64,000 nucleotides of DNA from Frankia sp. AiPa1 (GTDB lineage Bacteria > Actinomycetota > Actinomycetes > Frankiales > Frankiaceae): NCBI RefSeq assembly GCF_023243075.1, contig NZ_JALKFZ020000142.1, forward strand, positions 1 through 64,000, given 5' to 3'. A model generated the notes under the pieces. That model made no database searches. It was not told the origin of the DNA and saw nothing but the letters and a program-made list of their open reading frames with translations. Shown piece after piece: positions 17,257 to 26,368 of the stretch (positions are counted from its first letter, which is position 1; each line of letters opens with the position of its first letter). The position numbers and the translations under genes are program-made.

Positions 17257-17577
17257 GGGTGAACCCACCTCCTGTGGACTCGGCGGCCACGGATGTTCCG
17301 TGGCAGGAGGAGCCGCGCCCCGGATCCGTGTCGCCACAGACGCCCCTGGCGTCGACGATCACAGGAACCGCTCGCCCGGGACGACCGGACGATGATCCGT
17401 GCACGCGGCCCGGATGCGGTGGCCGGACCGATCAAGCTGATCGGTCAGCGCCTGACCAGCAGACGGACGCGTACACCGACGCGCGGCATGTCTCCCTGAG
17501 TGTACCGGCTCCGCGCACCCTGACGTGGCCCATGGTCGCGCGGCGGGCAGACGTCCGGTGTCGCGTCTGGCCGGCGG
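17257..17577. other. Promoter region upstream of rpsF
   Basis: These 321 bp have no credible gene and must contain the promoter of the ribosomal protein cluster. On the minus strand TACACT (17504 to 17499) fits a -10 element about 245 bp before rpsF, implying a long leader if used. No matching -35 is clear. Autogenous S6-S18 leader structures are known in other bacteria, but I could not confirm one. Confidence 0.4.
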
Positions 17578-17856
17578 CTATCGGCCCGGCCTGGCACCCG
17601 CCCTTGCGCCCAGGGCCCGAACGACGCGCAGCCATGCGGTGACCACTCCGACCAGGAGAACGAGATCAACAGTGATGAGCAGTCCACGCACATGTCGGGA
17701 CGGCGACGGATCGGCAAGCGCGAGGCCGAGCGCCGCGAGGGCGACGAGCAGGGCTGCGCTCACGAGGACACCGGCGATGGCCCGCGCTGGCGTCCCGCCC
17801 GTCGGCGTCGCGTGACCAGCGCCCTGCCCTGCGTCGTTCATGGCTGCGTCGCGCAT
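17578..17856 (-). CDS. Small membrane protein of unknown function
   Basis: This 92-residue protein has two hydrophobic segments (about residues 27-48 and 58-77) separated by SPSRHVRG, then a basic tail (LGARAGARPGR), predicting a two-pass membrane protein with cytoplasmic ends. The start is either ATG 17856 or ATG 17841. It lies on the same strand as the upstream glycosyltransferase pair, with about 106 bp between. No recognised family. Confidence 0.5.
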   Translation of the reverse strand: MRDAAMNDAGQGAGHATPTGGTPARAIAGVLVSAALLVALAALGLALADPSPSRHVRGLLITVDLVLLVGVVTAWLRVVRALGARAGARPGR

Positions 17857-17962
17857 CCCTTCCGCTGTCGTGGCCGCCCGACGCGTGTCGGCGGCACGCG
17901 TTCAGACGCCAGTCGTGGATCTCGCCACCCGTCGAGCCGTGGTCACTCACCGCCACCAGACG

Positions 17963-19195
17963 TTAGTCGACCCACTGGCCCTGCGTGAAGGCGATCACGA
18001 GCACGGCCATCACCGGCGCGCAGATCATGAGATACACCGGCGCCACCCAGGTCCGGCGGGAGGCAGCTCGGGCGAGCAGGAGATACAGCGGGAAGGCAAC
18101 GAGGATGCCACGGATCCCGGAGGCGTAGTAGCTCGTAGAGGCCATGATCGCGGTCATCACGCCGACGAAGGTCGCCTCGCCCCACCGACGGCCGGCCAGC
18201 AGGACGATCGTCAACCCCACGCCGACGACGACCGCGAGCAGCTCTCCCCGCCAGAACCACGCGAATGTCGACGCGCCGTCGCCGTCCGTCGCGGTGGACC
18301 AGGTGGCCGCCCATCCGGACCAGGGCCAGTCGGTCCCGCGGTGCCAGCCGGCCCGCATCGCGTCGGAGTACGACGTCCAGACGCCGGTACGCGCCCGCAT
18401 GTAGGACTGGAAGGCGACTATCGCGAGAAACGGCAGAGCCAGGGCCGCCGCCGGCCGAGCGAACACCGGCTTCTTCTCGCCTCGGCGGGTGACGATGTAC
18501 TGCACCACCAGAGCCACGCCGAACGCGATGCCGCTGACCCGCGCGGACGCCGCCCCGGCGCCGAGCAGGCCCGCAAGCCACCAGCGCTCTCGCCGGGCGG
18601 CGAGCCAGGCGGCGGTCGCGCAGGCCAGGAACAGCCCCTCCGAATAGGCGGCGAACAGGAACACCGCGTATGGGAAGCAGATGAGGCTCAGCACCGCGAA
18701 CCGTGCGTCCGGCTCCCCCACCTCGTCCGCGGCGAGCCGCCAGAGCGCCGCGGCGGTCACCACCCCGGCCAACAGCGAGACCACCAGTCCGGCGGCGATC
18801 CAGTCCCGCACGAACAGGTGCGCGAACCGGATCGCGAGCGGCAGGCCGGGAAAGTCGACCTCGGTACGATCGCTGTAGGCCGGGGACCGGTATCCGTAGC
18901 GGGCGACCTTGGTGAACAGGCCGACATCCCACCGGTCCCACAGCGTGCGCAGGCCCGGCGCGCTGCGGGCAGGACTCGTGCTCAGGGCGCGCGCCGCGCC
19001 CAGTGACAGCAGCGCGACGGCGACTCGGCTGGCCAGCCACAGCGGCAGGGTCGCCCGCACCGCCCCCGGCACGCGGTCCCACCCGGATCGCGGCCCGGAT
19101 GCCCGCACGCCGCTGCGAGGCGTCTGTTCGCCCTGTTCGCCCTGTTCGCCCCGGCCCGCGCCCAGCAGCGCCCCGTCCACCGGACCGCTATCCAT
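17963..19195 (-). CDS. PIG-V-like GT-C mannosyltransferase
   Basis: This 410-residue polytopic membrane protein has about ten hydrophobic segments. After the first comes the acidic external-loop motif LWDRWDVGLFTKVARYGY, which fits the WD-x(n)-Y-x(n)-GY signature of PIG-V/COG5542 mannosyltransferases, then DFPGLPLAIRFAH. GT-C enzymes of this type use a polyprenyl-phosphate sugar on the outer face of the membrane. The first 45 residues are cytoplasmic and include a Gly-Glu-Gln triplet repeat. Its ATG overlaps the end of the preceding GT87 gene by 8 bp (ATGGATAG), so the two are translationally coupled and may act on one glycan. The acceptor is unknown. Confidence 0.7.
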   Translation of the reverse strand: MDSGPVDGALLGAGRGEQGEQGEQTPRSGVRASGPRSGWDRVPGAVRATLPLWLASRVAVALLSLGAARALSTSPARSAPGLRTLWDRWDVGLFTKVARYGYRSPAYSDRTEVDFPGLPLAIRFAHLFVRDWIAAGLVVSLLAGVVTAAALWRLAADEVGEPDARFAVLSLICFPYAVFLFAAYSEGLFLACATAAWLAARRERWWLAGLLGAGAASARVSGIAFGVALVVQYIVTRRGEKKPVFARPAAALALPFLAIVAFQSYMRARTGVWTSYSDAMRAGWHRGTDWPWSGWAATWSTATDGDGASTFAWFWRGELLAVVVGVGLTIVLLAGRRWGEATFVGVMTAIMASTSYYASGIRGILVAFPLYLLLARAASRRTWVAPVYLMICAPVMAVLVIAFTQGQWVD

Positions 19196-21233
19196 CGTTC
19201 GGCCCGTCAGCGTCCGAGCCCGGGGCGGTGTCGGTGTCCGGGCGACGACGAGGACGGAACAGGGCTCCCGGCTCGATCTGGGTAGACGTCGCCGGCTCTG
19301 CCGACGAGGAGGCGGCCGGCGAGGAGACGGCCGGCGAGGGCCCGACGGATGTGGGCATGGTGACGGCGGCGACCATGCTGGCCAGGCCGCTCGCCGGGTC
19401 GGTGCTGGCCGGATGGGTCGGGCGACCCCGCCAGCCGCCGCGGACGTCGGGGGCGTGGTCCAGCACGCCGCCGGCCGGATCGTCGAGCGCGTCGGGGTCG
19501 AGGCCGGCGTCCGGGCGATCAGCATCGGAGCGCTCGGACGGGCTGCGCCCGCTGCCCGCCCGGACCACGTCGGTGCGCGGGTGCAGGATCTCCCGCACGA
19601 CGAAGCCGGCCATCACCAGCAGGACGAAGTCCCGCAGGGCGACCGCGCCGACGAACCAGCCCCGGTCGATGCCGTGCCGGCCCTGGGTGTCGTTGTAGAT
19701 GAAGTGCATGAAGCGGGTGAACATCACCCAGAACTCGCAGGCCTGCCACACCAGGAACAGCCGCCAGCGCGGCCGGGCGAGCGCGACCAGCGGCAGCAGC
19801 CAGAGCGTGTACTGCGGTGAGAAGACCTTGTTGCTCAGCAGAAACGCGACCACCAGCAGGAACAGCACCTGGGGCAGCCGCGGACGGCGCGGCGCGAACC
19901 AGGTGAGCAACCCGATCGCGAGGACCGCCACCGCCAGAGTCGCCGCTGTGACGATGTTGAGCGTGCTGACCGGCAGGCCGTGCTCGCGGATGCCCCGCAG
20001 GACGAGCGGCACGGCGATGACGATGGTGGCGAACGCCGCCACCGCCGAGGCGATGACCAGGTGCCGGGTATCCGGTCGGTAGACGATGAGGGCACTCGCC
20101 GCGGCGATCAGCAGGACCGCGGTCACCAGGCAGATCACCAGGTGCATCGGCCCGAACCAGGATGGGTCGTGCCGGTCGGCGAGCCAGGTGGCGCCGAAGG
20201 CGACCGAGTCCCAGTCGGCCCCCCGCTCGGAGTTGAGGTCGAAGAACCGGGCCAGCGCGTTGCGTGCCCCGTCCGGGCCTCCCCCCAGCAGACTGGTCCA
20301 GTCCCCGCCGTGCCAGAACGTTCCGAGGATGCTGTCGCCCACCCGGTCCGCCTGATCGTCGAAGTAGCCGGCCGTCAGCCACAGCGGGACCAGCACCACG
20401 ACTACCGTGACCAGGGCTGACCCGAACGCCTTGCCCCACTCGCGGACCTTGCCCGCGCGCAGGCACAGGAACAGCAGGCCGAGCAGGAACAGCGCCGGGT
20501 AGAGCTTCGTGAGGATGCCGAGCCCCAGCAGCACCCCGGCGAGCCGGGGGGCCCGTCTGGACCAGGCGAGCATGCCACCGGTCGCGAAGGCGACGGCGAC
20601 GATGTCCCAGTTCGTCAGCAGGTGCAGCACCAGGGCGGGCGCGAGCGCGAACAGTGCCGCGTCCCAGACTCGTCTGGATCCCGCGGTCCGGGCCGTGCAG
20701 AACACCGCCACGCAGGCCGCGACCAGGAACAGCAGGGCGGTGAGGTCGTAGAAGACGGCGGATCGCCGATCCATCGTGTAGTGGTCGACGACCCGCTGGC
20801 CGCTGGCGTCCGTCCGGTAGACCGGTTTCGGCCCCGAGGCGAGGCCGGCTGGCCAGGCGACGAGTGCCATCGCCGCGCCGATCAGCGGCGGGTACTCCGT
20901 CGGATAGTCCAGATAGGGGAGCTTCCCGTCGATGAGGCCCTCCTGGCTGTAGAGGGCGACCACGTCGGAGTAGCACAGCGCGCTGTACTGGTATTCGTGC
21001 GTCCAGTTCCGGGTGTCCCGGCAGCTCGCCTTCTGCGCGTAGCCGAGCACGGACGTGAGGATGACCAGTGCCATCAGAACTCGCAGCGGCGTGAGCCAGG
21101 AGCGCCGGCTGGGAACGACGGCATGCGCGCCGGGCGGCCCGCCGATCAGCTGACTCGCACCCCGGGCGACCGGGTCCTCCCGAGCCGGGCTGACGCGGGC
21201 GGGTGACGCCTGTGTCGTGGCCATGCGCGCCAT
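19188..21233 (-). CDS. GT87-family GT-C glycosyltransferase (DUF2029)
   Basis: This protein of about 681 residues has roughly twelve membrane segments. The first external loop reads YSDVVALYSQEGLIDGKLPYLDYPTEYPPL, a typical GT87 loop with acidic residues and the YPTEYPP block; later LGILTKLYPALFLLGLL and SNKVFSPQYTLWLLPLV also match. GT87 includes polyprenyl-phosphomannose-dependent mannosyltransferases of actinobacterial lipoglycans. The last 130 or so residues are a cytoplasmic Asp/Pro/Ala-rich tail without known domain. A similar gene follows the PBP gene ponA1 in Mycobacterium, as here, so the order PBP-GT87-rpsF is conserved. The start may be ATG 21233 or 21224; neither has a strong ribosome binding site. 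Confidence 0.82.
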   Translation of the reverse strand: MARMATTQASPARVSPAREDPVARGASQLIGGPPGAHAVVPSRRSWLTPLRVLMALVILTSVLGYAQKASCRDTRNWTHEYQYSALCYSDVVALYSQEGLIDGKLPYLDYPTEYPPLIGAAMALVAWPAGLASGPKPVYRTDASGQRVVDHYTMDRRSAVFYDLTALLFLVAACVAVFCTARTAGSRRVWDAALFALAPALVLHLLTNWDIVAVAFATGGMLAWSRRAPRLAGVLLGLGILTKLYPALFLLGLLFLCLRAGKVREWGKAFGSALVTVVVVLVPLWLTAGYFDDQADRVGDSILGTFWHGGDWTSLLGGGPDGARNALARFFDLNSERGADWDSVAFGATWLADRHDPSWFGPMHLVICLVTAVLLIAAASALIVYRPDTRHLVIASAVAAFATIVIAVPLVLRGIREHGLPVSTLNIVTAATLAVAVLAIGLLTWFAPRRPRLPQVLFLLVVAFLLSNKVFSPQYTLWLLPLVALARPRWRLFLVWQACEFWVMFTRFMHFIYNDTQGRHGIDRGWFVGAVALRDFVLLVMAGFVVREILHPRTDVVRAGSGRSPSERSDADRPDAGLDPDALDDPAGGVLDHAPDVRGGWRGRPTHPASTDPASGLASMVAAVTMPTSVGPSPAVSSPAASSSAEPATSTQIEPGALFRPRRRPDTDTAPGSDADGPNDG

Positions 21234-21523
21234 TCTCACCCACCGTCGCAACGGATCATCCCAGGACCAGCGACGCACCGCCCGCACGGGCGGTCGGTGC
21301 GACCTCGCGTCTCGCGCTGCCAGCGGGGCACGGGGCAGCGCGACACCGCCGGACTCACCGCCACGGTGGCCCCGCGCGGCGCTGCTCCAGGCCGGACGGG
21401 GTTCCTAGTCGGAGGGGGTCGGGTCCGAGGAGCCGGTGAGGGTCGCGGCGGGTTCGGGACCTCGGGTACGCGAGGCAACCGACCTCAGGCCCGGCGAGCC
21501 CGTCGCCGCGGTCGGACCGTCGC

Positions 21524-24500
21524 TCACCCGTTGTTCCCGAAAGGGTCGACGAAGATCCCCGTCTGGCGTGGCCGAGACCCCCCGTTCTGGCCGCCCTGCT
21601 GACCACCACTCGTCTCCCCTCCGTTGCCGCCACCGAAGAGGTCGCCCAGGCCGGAGAGGGGATTCCCGCTCTGGTCGGCGTCCGGTGCCGCGGTCATGGT
21701 CGGGGTCGGGGCCGGGGGTTCGTTGTCCTGCACCATGCCGCCGAAGGCCGGCGGGTCGAACGTGGACTTGGGCACGCCCTGCAGAGCGGCGTCCATGAAC
21801 GCCTTCCAGACCTCAGCGGGATACGTTCCTCCGTACACTCCCCGCTGCGCGCCGGGGATTCCGGTGAGCAGTTCCTTGTCGGTGCCGTTCCCGCGGAACA
21901 TGTCGACGCAGGATGCCAGTTCCTTGGTGTAGCCGCAGAACCAGGCGGACCGGAACGACGTCGACGTACCGGTCTTGCCGGCGGCCTCGCGGCCACCGGC
22001 AAGCGCTGCCCTGGTGCCAGTCCCGCCCGGCTCAGTGATCACGCTCTGCAGGGCGTAGGTGGCGTCGCGGGCGACCGAGGACGGGATGACCTGCTTGGCC
22101 TGTGAGTCTCCGGAGTAGATCACCTGCCCGCTGCCGTCGACGACCTTGTCCACGATATGGGGCTTGGCACGGACTCCGTTGCTGGCGAGGGTCGCGTAGA
22201 CCGACGTCATGTCGATCGCGTGGACCGGGTCCTTACCCAGGGTGATACCCGCCTCGACCGGGAACGTGGTGCTGTCCGGAATACCGAGCAGGTGCGCCGT
22301 GTCGATGACGTTCTGCACGCCGATGTTCTGGGCCAGCGGAACGTACACGGTGTTGATCGAGCCAGCCGTCGCATCGATGAGGTTCTTATAACCGAGGTCG
22401 CCGGCCTCACCTTCGTCGTTGTTCACCACGTAGTTGCCCGGCAGCGTGATCTTTGCCGGCGCGGCGAAGGTCGATTTCAGGTTGATGTTCTTCTGGAGCG
22501 CCGCGACCAGTGTGATCGTCTTGAAGGTGGAGGCGGACTGCACCTCGGCGCCGGACACGTTGTCCACGTACTGGCTCCGGCCCTGGGAGTCCTGGCCATA
22601 GAGCGTCCCGCCGTACCAGGCAAGTATCCGCCCGGTCCCGGGTTCGACCGCGGACAGGCCGGTCCTCAGATCCGGCACCGCCTGGTAGGCCGGGCCGATC
22701 ACCTTCGTGACCGCCTCGTAGGCGGCCATCTGCCGGCCCTTGTCGATCGTCGTGGTGATGCGCAGACCACCATTGTCGATCTGGTTCTCGGAGATGCCGG
22801 CCGCGGTCAGTTCGTGTTTGACCTCGTTCTGGATATAGGCGACCTGCGCGGAGCTGGCCGCGGCGCTCTCCTCTGCCTTGGGCAGCACCGCCGGTGGCTG
22901 TTCCCTGACCAGGGACGCGGGTGCCCAGCCCTCGTCGACCATGGTCGCGACCACCTCGTGCCATCGGGTGGCGGCCGGGGCGGGGTTCTTCGCCGGGTCC
23001 AGATAGTTCGGCGACCGGATCAGACCGGCCAGGACCGCGCTCTGCCCGGGTGTGAGGTCTGCCGCCGTGGTGTTGAAGTAGGCCTTGGCGGCCGCCTCGA
23101 TCCCGTAGGCCTGACGGCCGAAGTAAATCGTGTTCAGATAGAACTCAAGGATCTTCTCCTTGGAGTACTTGCGGTCCAGTTTCACCGCCAGCACGATCTC
23201 CCGCATCTTGCGGGTGAACGTACGTTCCTGGCTCAGGTATGCGTTCTTCGCATACTGCTGAGTGATGGTCGATCCGCCCTGCATGTCACCGCCGGTGAGG
23301 TTGACATACAGCGCCCGCGCGATGCCCTTCGGCGAGATTCCGGGCTCGCTGTAGAACCGTTTGTCCTCGGCCGCGAGCGCCGCGTTCTGCATGGCCTTGG
23401 AGACCTTCGACAGGGGGACTTCCTCGCGGTTCACCGAACCGATCCGGGAGAGCTCGTCGCCCGTCTCCTGGTGCGCCCCGGACGGCGGGCCATAGTAAAT
23501 GATCGACGTCTGGGCAGTCCGGACCTCGTCGGGCAGCGGAACCCGGGTGGCCGCGTAGATCACGGCGATGCCGGCGACGAACAGCAGGATCGAGGAGAAC
23601 AGACCGGCCAGCACGAGCCGGCGCAGCCAGCGCGGCCGGCGACGCCACCACTTCGGGCCACGGGTGCCCTCACCCGGTCGGCCCGGACGACGACCACCGC
23701 CGCCGCGCCGGCCGCCGCGCTCGGGGACGTCCCCCCCGACCGGCGCACCGACCGCTGCCCGGGACATCCGCGAGGTCGCCGCCGGCCCCGGCCCCGTTCG
23801 CCCGTCACGCCCCGGGGTCGGTCGACGGGTGCCGGTCCGGCCGCCGGCGGTGAGACGCGCCGGCGTCGCCCCGCGCGCGCCGCCGCTGTCGCCGGCCTCG
23901 CCAACCCGCACGGCCATCCGCTCGGTCAGCTGGGTGGGCCGCTCCCGTCGCCCTCGCCCCGCAATCCGCCGGGTGCCTGGGCCGGCCATCAGCGCGGTCG
24001 CGTCGTCCTCGGCCTGATCCCGGCCGCCGCGCCCTCGACCATCCTGCCCTCGGCTGCTCTGGCTGGCGCCATTCCCAGGCTGGCTCACCTTTCCGTAGAC
24101 GGTCGAATCGGCGGTGCGTTCCCGCACATCGACGCGGCGCAGTGCGGCCTGGTCGACGGTGTCGTACATCGCGTCCGCGGCGACGCTCGCGGCGGTGCCC
24201 CGGGTGGTGCCCTCGCCACGTCGGCCGCGCCGCCCACCAGTCCGAGGAATGAGATCGGTTCCGGTCCCGCGATCGGCGCTGGCCTGACGGGCGTCGGCGA
24301 TCCCCCGGCGCACCCCGGACGGACCATTCTGACCCGGCCCATCAGAGCCCGACCCATCCCGACCAGGCCCACTCACACCGGGTCCGTTCAGGCCGGACCT
24401 GTCCGGACCAGACCCATCGCGATGGGGAACACCCGCTCCCAGGGCGTCGCGACCAACAACATCGCGACCAACGACATCGCGACCAATGACACCATGTCCC

Positions 24501-25087
24501 GCCACATCACGATGTCCCGCCACATCACGACCGGGAGCATCACGGAATGGAACGTCACGAACGGGGACATCGCGGCGGACGTCCGCGTACGGCTCAGCCC
24601 GGGGCGCTGCCGGCGCGGGGGAGACCGCCCTGGTCGCGGCAGGATCGGGGCGAACAGGATCGGGGCGAACCGCCGGAGCGCGCCCCGCGGCCGGCGTCGC
24701 TACGCCACGACCGCCACCTGCGGCTCCCAGCACCTCACGGCCGGGCACCCAGCCGCCACGAGCCGGTGCCGGTGCCGGAGTCGGTGCCGGAGTCGGGGTC
24801 ACACGAGGCACGGGCCTGCCGACCGGGGACGGCACGAGCGCGGTACGGGCATCCCCGCCCTCGGCAGCCCGGACGGCCGGGGGCACCAACGCCACCCGAT
24901 CCGCCGGTGGACGCGCCGCGCGGCCGGACCCGCCAGCCCGGCCGCCGTCGCGGTCGGTCGGACGGCCGATGCGACGATCGCGGGGAGGCACTCCCTCCTC
25001 GGGATAGGCCTGATCCGCGGGGAGCGGCCGATCCGCGTCGGGCCGGTAGGCACTCGGGTCGTGGGGAGAGCTCACCAGCCGCTCCAT
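21524..25087 (-). CDS. ponA: Class A penicillin-binding protein (PonA type)
   Basis: This bifunctional peptidoglycan synthase has 1187 residues. A cytoplasmic N-terminus of about 485 low-complexity residues precedes one membrane anchor (about 487-510). The GT51 glycosyltransferase domain follows (ALAAEDKRFYSEPGISPKGI, GGSTITQQYAKNAYL, KILEFYLNTIYFGRQAYGIE), then the transpeptidase with STFK (about residue 849), SIN (about 909) and KTGTS (about 1036). The C-terminal 60 residues are Gly/Asn/Pro-rich. Class A PBPs are usually 700-850 residues, so the N-terminal extension is exceptional; it contains GRDVVGRDVV-type repeats. The start could be ATG 25087 or GTG 25075, which has GGAG upstream. The next gene is the GT87 protein. 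Confidence 0.95.
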   Translation of the reverse strand: MERLVSSPHDPSAYRPDADRPLPADQAYPEEGVPPRDRRIGRPTDRDGGRAGGSGRAARPPADRVALVPPAVRAAEGGDARTALVPSPVGRPVPRVTPTPAPTPAPAPARGGWVPGREVLGAAGGGRGVATPAAGRAPAVRPDPVRPDPAATRAVSPAPAAPRAEPYADVRRDVPVRDVPFRDAPGRDVAGHRDVAGHGVIGRDVVGRDVVGRDALGAGVPHRDGSGPDRSGLNGPGVSGPGRDGSGSDGPGQNGPSGVRRGIADARQASADRGTGTDLIPRTGGRRGRRGEGTTRGTAASVAADAMYDTVDQAALRRVDVRERTADSTVYGKVSQPGNGASQSSRGQDGRGRGGRDQAEDDATALMAGPGTRRIAGRGRRERPTQLTERMAVRVGEAGDSGGARGATPARLTAGGRTGTRRPTPGRDGRTGPGPAATSRMSRAAVGAPVGGDVPERGGRRGGGGRRPGRPGEGTRGPKWWRRRPRWLRRLVLAGLFSSILLFVAGIAVIYAATRVPLPDEVRTAQTSIIYYGPPSGAHQETGDELSRIGSVNREEVPLSKVSKAMQNAALAAEDKRFYSEPGISPKGIARALYVNLTGGDMQGGSTITQQYAKNAYLSQERTFTRKMREIVLAVKLDRKYSKEKILEFYLNTIYFGRQAYGIEAAAKAYFNTTAADLTPGQSAVLAGLIRSPNYLDPAKNPAPAATRWHEVVATMVDEGWAPASLVREQPPAVLPKAEESAAASSAQVAYIQNEVKHELTAAGISENQIDNGGLRITTTIDKGRQMAAYEAVTKVIGPAYQAVPDLRTGLSAVEPGTGRILAWYGGTLYGQDSQGRSQYVDNVSGAEVQSASTFKTITLVAALQKNINLKSTFAAPAKITLPGNYVVNNDEGEAGDLGYKNLIDATAGSINTVYVPLAQNIGVQNVIDTAHLLGIPDSTTFPVEAGITLGKDPVHAIDMTSVYATLASNGVRAKPHIVDKVVDGSGQVIYSGDSQAKQVIPSSVARDATYALQSVITEPGGTGTRAALAGGREAAGKTGTSTSFRSAWFCGYTKELASCVDMFRGNGTDKELLTGIPGAQRGVYGGTYPAEVWKAFMDAALQGVPKSTFDPPAFGGMVQDNEPPAPTPTMTAAPDADQSGNPLSGLGDLFGGGNGGETSGGQQGGQNGGSRPRQTGIFVDPFGNNG
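24421..24570 (-). repeat. Degenerate 12-21 bp repeats in the PBP N-terminal extension
   Basis: ATCGCGACCAACGAC-like and CATCACGATGTCCCGC-like units are repeated several times and encode Gly-Arg-Asp-Val-Val and Gly-His-Arg-Asp-Val-type peptides. The frame is maintained. These are coding minisatellites, not CRISPR repeats. Confidence 0.75.
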
Positions 25088-25528
25088 CCGTTGCTACGGG
25101 TCTGTCCGACAGGCGATGCGCCGCAGGAGACGGGCCCGCATCCTTGCGGGCCACCGGCACTGGCCCAGGCACCGGCAGGCTCGGGCTCGGCAGGCGCGCG
25201 CGGACCAGACAGCAGCCACGTCGGCGAGAGCGGCCCGCGCCCGGAAACCGGCCGGATGACCGGAACCCTTACCCGCGCCGGACACCTACCGAAGAGACCA
25301 CGGCAGAAGACCACGCGCAGCTCGCGCCGATCCTGGACACGCCGTGATCTCCACATGGCCTACCAGGATCTCACGTCAGATTCCGCCCTCTCCCGCCGGG
25401 CGCCCCGTCCGGTATAACCCGTTCGGGCTACCGCGGCCCCCCATCCGTGAGGCCAGACGCAGAGCACGGACGCCACGGTGCGGGCGGCCCGGGGCCAGCC
25501 GGGAGCCAGCCAGGGTCAGAACCAGGAA
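25088..25528. other. Intergenic region upstream of the PBP gene
   Basis: These 441 bp between the PBP gene and the DUF5318 gene (both minus strand) contain only short frames that look like chance. The stretch 25320-25420 is less GC-rich, and TTATAC on the minus strand near 25410-25417 is a weak -10 candidate for the PBP transcript. Confidence 0.4.
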
Positions 25529-25936
25529 TCAGGTGTCGGCCGCGCGCCGACGAGCCGAGCGCTTCGCCGTGGGTTCGCCCGTGCCGATCACATAGGACAG
25601 GGTGAGGTGATTCCACCCGCATGGGCGGCACACCTCGACCACGTACACCCGCAGCTCGCTGTACCTGGTGGCGAGCCCGGGCAGATCCCGCGTAGCCCGC
25701 GCCCGGCCAGAGCTCTCCCCGAGTTCGTCGCCGTAGGTGTACGTCACGTGGATCAGCGGCTCGCCGGACCGGCACACCGGGCAACGCTTCGTCGTCGGCT
25801 CGCCGTGGTACTTGGCCGCACGCAGCAGATAGGGATGCGCGTCGCAGACGTCGAGCGACGACAACCTGCCCGCACTGAGGTCCGCGAGCGTCGCCCGGCG
25901 GGCGAGCGCGTAGTCGATGACCGACCGCGGACGCAT
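25529..25936 (-). CDS. DUF5318 family zinc-ribbon protein
   Basis: This 135-residue protein from ATG 25936 begins MRPRSVIDYALARRATLADL. It carries two paired-Cys motifs, CPVC (with Lys-Arg before it) and CRPCGWNH, typical of a structural zinc ribbon; VCDAHPYLLRAAKYHGE and LRVYVVEVCRPC are the recognisable blocks. DUF5318 proteins are common in actinobacteria and lie beside the class A PBP gene (Rv0049 next to ponA1 in M. tuberculosis, from memory), as here. The function is unknown. The frame is open for 72 codons further upstream, but that part lacks family similarity. It is divergent from padR. Confidence 0.85.
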   Translation of the reverse strand: MRPRSVIDYALARRATLADLSAGRLSSLDVCDAHPYLLRAAKYHGEPTTKRCPVCRSGEPLIHVTYTYGDELGESSGRARATRDLPGLATRYSELRVYVVEVCRPCGWNHLTLSYVIGTGEPTAKRSARRRAADT

Positions 25937-26229
25937 GGTCCAACGGTACGCCGGGGGCGTCCCGCGGGCAGATGCTCCAAGCAGATCCACACCGATGGGG
26001 ACCATCTCCCCGGCTGCCACTGCGGCCGGCGTCGTCCGTCCGTCTGCCACCAGCCCGCCCGCGGCCACCAGCCCTGCCGGGCACTCTGCGCACCGGCGGG
26101 CGTCTTCCACGCTGTCGGACGGCCCACTACCCCGGCATCGGCGCCGCGTCACGCCGCCGGGCCGGGGGTGTTGTGACCGGGATTACTCGCCTCATGGCCA
26201 CCTCCACGTCGCCGATTGGTCATTTGTGG

Positions 26230-26274
26230 TTGCGGTTCTCGTCCGGAGACGTCTATCCTCGATGTATCGCATCG
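26230..26274 (+). promoter_or_regulatory. padR promoter with operator-like palindrome
   Basis: TTGCGG (26230-26235) and TATCCT (26254-26259) are separated by 18 bp and fit a housekeeping promoter. Directly downstream, at the likely transcription start, lies CGATG-TATCG-CATCG (26260-26274), a 15-bp palindrome. A repressor bound there would block initiation; autoregulation by the PadR protein is the simplest guess. Confidence 0.5.
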
Positions 26275-26286
26275 ATATGTCGGAGC

Positions 26287-26334
26287 GACACCATGTGGCT
26301 GCAACACCATGTGGCTGCGACACCAGGTCGCTGC
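26287..26334 (+). repeat. Three 16-bp tandem repeats in the padR leader
   Basis: GACACCATGTGGCTGC (26287-26302), AACACCATGTGGCTGC (26303-26318) and GACACCAGGTCGCTGC (26319-26334) lie end to end between the promoter and the ribosome binding site. They may be extra regulator sites or a leader-RNA element. Confidence 0.8.
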
Positions 26335-26368
26335 GAACACGGCGCGAACCAGGCCAAGGAGGTGGGGC

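Larger units (their letters stand above)
25937..26368. other. Divergent regulatory region, DUF5318 gene / padR
   Basis: These 432 bp hold no likely gene. The padR-proximal part contains a promoter (26230-26259), a palindrome just after it (26260-26274) and three 16-bp tandem repeats (26287-26334), each listed separately. A short upstream frame over the repeats lacks a ribosome binding site. Confidence 0.55.

Noticed and set aside
24421..24570. Possible CRISPR-like array
   Set aside because: The repeats are short, degenerate, adjacent and in frame with the PBP coding sequence; no unique spacers.
25743..25756. CACGTG-containing sequence in the DUF5318 gene as a parS site
   Set aside because: The flanks (ACGT before, GATC after) match neither arm of the parS consensus.
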